Positions 25,020 through 29,148 of a stretch of DNA of 29,148 nucleotides are shown here, piece by piece. Each line of letters opens with the position of its first letter. Positions within the stretch are counted from its first letter, which is position 1. Under the pieces are notes generated by a model. The model had not been told where the DNA came from, did not search any database, and saw nothing but the letters and a program-made list of their open reading frames with translations. Origin of the DNA: Mucilaginibacter sp. (lineage in GTDB: Bacteria; Bacteroidota; Bacteroidia; Sphingobacteriales; Sphingobacteriaceae); contig JAQBNY010000275.1 of the NCBI GenBank assembly GCA_028288315.1, forward strand, positions 1 to 29,148. The letters run 5' to 3'. Position numbers and translations under genes: made by a program.

Positions 25020-26192
25020 TTACAACGATATACCTGGTTTTGTTGGTTTGGGAGAAACTGTTACAGTTACAGGGGTTCGGGTACTTGTACATCCAGTATT
25101 TGTTGTTTGTACATAATAAGTATAAGTGCCTGTAGCTGTAAAAGTAGGTGTTGTATAGCTGAGATTTGTAGAAAGTAAATTCCCATTGGTAGCTGCATCA
25201 TACCATTGATATGGTCCTCCGGGGGCTGTTGCAGTAAGTATAGCCGTATTTCCGATACAAGCGCTTACGGGGGGGGCGGTTGGCGCTACGGGGGTGGCAG
25301 CATTTACTGTGGTTTGTGCAGTAACTGCCCCGCAACCGGTAGTTTGATCTTTAACCGAGACTGAATAATTTCCTGGGTTGCTAACGGTTATTGAAGAAGT
25401 TGTAGCGCCGTTGCTCCATAAATAACTATACGGCGGGCTGCCTCCGGTTGGGTTGGCTGTTAATGTAACGGGAGTGCCGGAACAAATTGCCGGATTAGTT
25501 GGCGTTATGCCAACAGTAAGCGGCGGATAAGTATATACCCGTATTGTATCACTTACTGCCATATTACAAGCGGAGGTTTGGGCCCGGGTCCCGCTTACTT
25601 GATAGTCAATATAAGGAGGAGCGTTGGTTGGTGGAGTAACATTTACACTGGCACCCGAAGTTGCACTTAAATAGGAATTATAAGCACCGGCAGCTCCAGG
25701 GTAAATAGATTTCCATGATATAGTAGATGTTGGATCATAACCGGTGACACTCATTGTACCTGTACAACCCCATCTTAAATTAAGATTGCCCGAAGTTGTA
25801 GTGCCTTTTAAAGCAGTAATTGTATAATTTACAGCATTGCCACCTACTTTACAAAAAGTTATTAGAATAGTGCTGCCCTGCCCCGATATACATGCAGGTG
25901 TACCCATTGGGGTTGGTGATTTGCAATTAACCGTATAAGAACTGGCACTTGTAATTTGATCAGCACCAAAATTAATAACATCTGTAAAAGGGTTAACCTT
26001 AACTGAAAAACTGATACAGTTTTGGCCACCGCAGCAATCCCCATTCCTATCAGCAGCTATAGTTACAGTGGTATCTGCTTTATTAGAAAAATCAACTATA
26101 ATAGGAGTAGCACAACTTTGTGCATAACATTGGTAATTTAGCCCAAGCAACAAACATACGCTTATACAAACTCGTATGTACCAATCATACAT
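25020..26192 (-). pseudogene. Truncated Ig/PKD-type surface protein (SprB/CHU_C-like), lacking the T9SS C-terminal domain
   Basis: Reading from the ATG at 26190-26192 (390 aa). A signal peptide ends at CYAQ-SC. The next 160 residues are Cys-rich (DCCGGQNC, TVNCKSP). They are followed by a PKD/SprB-like repeat (NPAICSGTPVTLTANPTGGSPPYSYLWSNG) and an Ig_7-type domain (PPVSACIGNTAILTA ... YYVQTTNTGC). The chain then stops at TKPGISL, where the next Ig repeat should begin. Proteins of this class are usually far longer and end with a type-IX secretion sorting domain; none is present and no continuing frame was found in the next bases. It is probably a decayed 5' fragment of a large adhesin-like gene, though a short secreted protein cannot be excluded. 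The alternative upstream TTG start was rejected. Confidence 0.6.
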
Positions 26193-26463
26193 CCAACTTT
26201 TTACGAAACAAGATTGAGAAAGTTCCAATGAGTTAATTCAATATTATTGAATAAATTTTTAACAGGAAGTTAAATTTTTGAAGCTAACCAGCCTTCTAAA
26301 TTTTAATCAAGTCCAAAAATAATAATTAACTTGATTAGTATACAAATCGGGTATATTTATTTAATCTTTTTGTGGTTTAACCAGTAATCTTAACTATATG
26401 AGTCGTCCTAAATAGGTTGACAGATAGAAACAAAAAGCCTTTCAGATTATGTGATTTGCATCT

Positions 26464-26757
26464 TTATTTTATCGCTAAGAGTTCTACTTTTTCAATAACG
26501 GGATCTGTTGCTAAAAGCTCAGATGCATTTGCCATTAAGGCTTCAGCTATTTTGCCATCCAGATGGGCTTGCCTGCCTTGTTCAGTTTCGAATGTATCGA
26601 ATATGCCAAAGGTTGAAGGACCTAATTGTAAGGCATACCACCTTATAGTATCGGGCTCCGCATTTGCCAATGGCAAAGCATTTTTTAAAAAAGATAGCAC
26701 CTCGTTCTCTTTGCCGGGTTTTGCTTCTACTCTGGCTAATAATGCAAATTTTTCCAT
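26464..26757 (-). CDS. Antibiotic biosynthesis monooxygenase (ABM/YgiN-like) family protein
   Basis: Protein of 97 aa, normal for the ABM fold: LLARVEAKPGKENEVLSFL at the N-terminus, then FGIFDTFETEQGRQAHLDGKIAEAL, the usual helix-strand-helix of YgiN-type dimers. Known members are cofactor-free monooxygenases acting on quinones or polyketides, but many have no known substrate. The frame is preferred to a longer overlapping plus-strand frame (26417-26950), which lacks any family match. The gap to the DUF6644 gene is about 220 bp, so it is likely a separate unit. Confidence 0.85.
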   Translation of the reverse strand: MEKFALLARVEAKPGKENEVLSFLKNALPLANAEPDTIRWYALQLGPSTFGIFDTFETEQGRQAHLDGKIAEALMANASELLATDPVIEKVELLAIK

Positions 26758-26976
26758 GATTGATGTTGTTGAAGAATGTAAATATTATACAAAGCAAAAA
26801 ACAATTAGTTCCAATCTTTTTTGGCTTGAGCCAGTAAAATTCTACCTTCTCCAAGCACCTTATGAATGGTGTTTATACTTAATGGTAATTCCTTGTTTAG
26901 CCATAGCTTCCAATGCAATCCCAAGTAAAAGAGCGGAAGTCAGAAATTAGGGGTTATTAGTTCAAGAGTAATTTGT

Positions 26977-27462
26977 TTAATAAGCCAGTAAACGCCCACA
27001 GGCAATAATTGCCACCCAAATAATAATGGAAATAATTGCAGATACCTTAATCAAAGGAGGATCAATCGGAACTTCCAAATAAGAATGGCTCCGGAAAATA
27101 AACCTGTGAAATACAAGTACGTTAAGTGCAGCCATAATTAATAAGATCATTTTGAGCTGGAAAGTTGGATCGGCACCCAAAGTCTCTGCATTGGTAATGA
27201 ACAATAAAATACCGGAAGGAAAGATAAGGCACAACCCCCGGCGTGACCAGGGTAATAAATGACGGGCCAAAAGCACTATCGGCAGATTCCTGGAAAAACC
27301 CAACAGGCGCAGATCAAACATAAGTGCTGCTCCAACAAGAATGACTATTCCTACAATATGTACAATTTCCAAAGCCGGGTATAACCATAATGATTGACGA
27401 ATACTAACCGCCCAGGATGAGTTTTCTAACCAGCTTAAAAATTGAGATATAAAAGGAGCCAC
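26977..27462 (-). CDS. DUF6644 family integral membrane protein
   Basis: Protein of 161 aa with about four hydrophobic helices. Features: WLYPALEIVHIVGIVILVGAALMFDLRLLG, RHLLPWSRRGLCLIFPSGILLFI, and a C-terminal helix. The membrane-embedded His in EIVHIVG could ligate a metal or heme, but no activity is known. It starts 2 nt after the stop of the DUF6152 gene, so the two form an operon. The DUF6152/DUF6644 pairing is recurrent; the role is unknown. Family call is from memory of the motif. Confidence 0.65.
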   Translation of the reverse strand: MAPFISQFLSWLENSSWAVSIRQSLWLYPALEIVHIVGIVILVGAALMFDLRLLGFSRNLPIVLLARHLLPWSRRGLCLIFPSGILLFITNAETLGADPTFQLKMILLIMAALNVLVFHRFIFRSHSYLEVPIDPPLIKVSAIISIIIWVAIIACGRLLAY

Positions 27463-27464
27463 AA

Positions 27465-27818
27465 TTAACGCAACTCGAATTTTTTGTCCTTAACATATAT
27501 CCGTTCAGCACGCATCTCGTTTTTTATGGTTTTATGTGGATAACCAACTATCCTAACGAAGGTGCCCTTTTTAATCATATCCGCAGAAAGGCCACGGTCC
27601 GTCATGCGGCTTGTAGGTGCTAGATAAACCGTCCATAATTGCCCTTGGTATTTTACTTTTGCAAGAACATGCGGATTTTCATATACAGATTCCTCAATGA
27701 TGGTTTTATAATCGAGCACTTTATTCTGATCATAACTAGCCCAGCCATGGTGAAAGAATGTAAACGATATGCAAAGTAAACATACTATTGCAAGCGATGT
27801 GTTTTTAAGATAAGCCAT
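27465..27818 (-). CDS. DUF6152 family protein
   Basis: Protein of 117 aa. A signal peptide is followed by HHGWASYDQNKVL, which matches the family's HHSFxxFD opening, then ENPHVLAKVKYQGQLWTVYLA and LSADMIKKGTFVRIVGYPHK. It probably acts in the periplasm as an OB-like domain; the paired histidines suggest metal binding (inference). It is the first gene of a two-gene operon with DUF6644. The palindrome at 27847-27860 overlaps the -33 element of its predicted promoter. Confidence 0.75.
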   Translation of the reverse strand: MAYLKNTSLAIVCLLCISFTFFHHGWASYDQNKVLDYKTIIEESVYENPHVLAKVKYQGQLWTVYLAPTSRMTDRGLSADMIKKGTFVRIVGYPHKTIKNEMRAERIYVKDKKFELR

Positions 27819-28210
27819 AACGCGAAATTTAATGTTAATAAATTGCTAAACAATTGTTTAACTAATTTAACTAAAACAAACAAATTGAAGAATAGTTGTT
27901 TTTTTAAATTTAAAAATTATACAATACTCGCTGGGAATCCATTGAGCCAGAAAATCATTAGATGGTTCTTCGGCAGTAAGCTTTATACAGAAATAGAGCG
28001 AAGCAATAAGTTAGACGATGCCTATTATAAATCACATATTGGCATTGTACATGAGCGTATTGAAATGGCGGGATGTATAACATTCACCTTGCTGAATAAT
28101 TATTATCTCACACTCTTGCCTTTTCATACAGCACATTTTACTTAAACTTCTTATCTTAATATTACTATATATACTAATTGGAAAATGTGAACTTTAGAAT
28201 GCAGCTATTG
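27819..28210. other. Gene-poor 392-bp interval
   Basis: Contains the DUF6152 promoter and palindrome. A plus-strand open frame (27843-28145) is protein-like only in its middle (about 27943-28080, SKLYTEIERSNKLDDAYYK...); it has no recognised family and starts inside the promoter region. It may be a decayed gene fragment. No RNA gene was seen. Confidence 0.4.
27824..27860 (-). promoter_or_regulatory. Promoter and palindromic operator of the DUF6152/DUF6644 operon
   Basis: On the minus strand: TTG (27851-27853), 19 nt, TAAATTTC (27824-27831), one mismatch to TAnnTTTG, ending 5 nt before the ATG. The -33 part lies within the perfect 14-bp palindrome TAAACAATTGTTTA (27847-27860), a likely repressor site. 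Confidence 0.55.
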
Positions 28211-29148
28211 TCATTTCCCCTTTTTTTTAATTCCTGGTTGTTGTGGCGTATACAATCTAGTTAAATTTGATTTTTTGAAAAATTTAAAAAAGGAGTCCAC
28301 TTTTAGCTGATAGTATATCATTGAGTGAGTTCTCACAATGCGAAAGTCTTTTCTTTCAGCGTGAGAAAACATTTTCTCCATGACATTCTCCTTATATATA
28401 TCGGCCTCTTTAGGAGTGTAATACTTCTTGGAAATATTCTTTATTTGAAACAAGTTAATGCAATCAGTTGCAGGGATTGTTCGATTGGGGTCAGCTAATC
28501 CAAGCCACGATTCATAGTAATATCTAAAATTAGAAACCTCAGGCTCAGCGCAAGTGGCGAGATATTTGCCCCTGGCATACCAAAAGTTATACCATATCCA
28601 CCCTAGTTCAGCAGAGAATAATCCCGCTTTGTTTACTCCATCCTGGTCAAGAAGTTGTAAGTTTTTCCGCCAATTCTCAAACGACTTGGTAAATAACATC
28701 ATTTCCTGAAGAGACCTTGAATGTAGATTATGTGTCATCCCCTTGCTATGAAAATATATGAAATTGTTGTCAGGATACTGCTTTGCAAGGTCATAAACTA
28801 ACTTAATGGCAGGATATTCAAATTGATTCTCAGAAGACTCACTTACTTTTGCTCCGGGAACTATAGTGTAAATAAGCTTTTTTATTTCTTCAATATATGA
28901 ATTGGTGTCAGTAACATGAATATATAAATCAGCCTCAGTTAGTATTCCGAAACTTTTAAGTTGATATAATTGCCCAGATAATATTGCTCGCCAATTTGAA
29001 TTCGGACTTGTGAAAAAATAATAAACTATCTTGATTTTGTTTGAGTCCCTTGATAAATCAATTTCAATGTCTTTAAAATATTGATCGTCAAGAATGTTAT
29101 AGATGCGATCGTTTGCTGATATTTGTAGATATTTTTTTTTGTGACTAC
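28211..29148 (-). CDS. Uncharacterised protein, 5' end beyond the window
   Basis: The frame ending at 28211 stays open without a stop to the right edge (at least 312 residues), so the internal Met at 28738 is not the start. Reading from the edge: a segment with KIKIVYYFFTSPNSNWRAILSGQLYQLKSFGIL, then EADLYIHVTDTNSYIEEIKKLI, YPDNNFIYFHSKGM (FHSKGM motif) and YYESWLGLADP. The pattern of short beta-strands with YFHSKG resembles uncharacterised proteins in bacterial glycan loci and may be glycosyltransferase-like, but this is a weak inference. No start or neighbours to the right are visible. Confidence 0.55.
   Translation of the reverse strand, partial: SHKKKYLQISANDRIYNILDDQYFKDIEIDLSRDSNKIKIVYYFFTSPNSNWRAILSGQLYQLKSFGILTEADLYIHVTDTNSYIEEIKKLIYTIVPGAKVSESSENQFEYPAIKLVYDLAKQYPDNNFIYFHSKGMTHNLHSRSLQEMMLFTKSFENWRKNLQLLDQDGVNKAGLFSAELGWIWYNFWYARGKYLATCAEPEVSNFRYYYESWLGLADPNRTIPATDCINLFQIKNISKKYYTPKEADIYKENVMEKMFSHAERKDFRIVRTHSMIYYQLKVDSFFKFFKKSNLTRLYTPQQPGIKKKGK

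Noticed and set aside
26417..26950. 177-aa plus-strand open frame over the ABM gene
   Set aside because: It runs antisense to a clear ABM-family gene and shows no family features; it is a shadow frame.
1..29148. CRISPR array, rRNA, tRNA or prophage genes
   Set aside because: No regularly spaced repeats, no rRNA or cloverleaf-like segments and no integrase or phage structural genes were found.

Overview
The window looks like chromosome from a Bacteroidota species, most likely a member of the Sphingobacteriaceae (Mucilaginibacter/Pedobacter-like). The reasons are a GldD gliding lipoprotein gene, an SprB/Ig_7-type surface protein, a DUF4153/DUF4386/DUF4382 repertoire, gene starts without Shine-Dalgarno sequences, and several promoters matching the Bacteroidota pattern TTTG/TTG - about 19-20 nt - TAnnTTTG. 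The taxonomic call is inference; no rRNA or tRNA gene was seen.

Layout. 1-2660: a ligase-associated DEXH helicase (minus strand) carrying an in-frame palindromic repeat insertion. 2732-6431: a BamE-like lipoprotein, pdhB (minus) and a DUF4153 membrane-protein gene broken by two compensating 1-nt frameshifts. 6418-11045: a minus-strand run of aroE, gldD, an MBL hydrolase, a LolC/E-type permease, rbfA and an M23 peptidase. 11204-16242: a five-gene minus-strand cluster of circularly permuted ATP-grasp, alpha-E protein, transglutaminase, Anbu-type proteasome homologue and a second transglutaminase. Comparative genomics links such clusters to an unresolved peptide-ligation and peptide-cleavage pathway. 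16643-21162: a DUF4382 lipoprotein, an NTF2-like protein, a zinc-ribbon methyltransferase, a Tat-signal SDR, and an ArsR/SRPBCC pair with a clear operator over its promoter. 21455-24008: an SGNH-like protein and an MBOAT acyltransferase, probably for glycan O-acylation. 24222-29148: DUF4386, a truncated Ig/PKD-type surface protein, an ABM monooxygenase, a DUF6152/DUF6644 pair, and a gene running off the right edge.

The main structural signals beyond the genes are three small imperfect-palindrome repeats. One is in-frame inside the helicase, one underlies the probable promoter of the MBL gene, and one lies between the first two cistrons of the ATP-grasp cluster. There are also several very clean stem-loop terminators and two palindromic operators overlapping predicted promoters (ArsR gene; DUF6152 gene). 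The Anbu/ATP-grasp cluster is the best candidate for a biologically uncharacterised system; its gene families are known, but its substrate and product are not.
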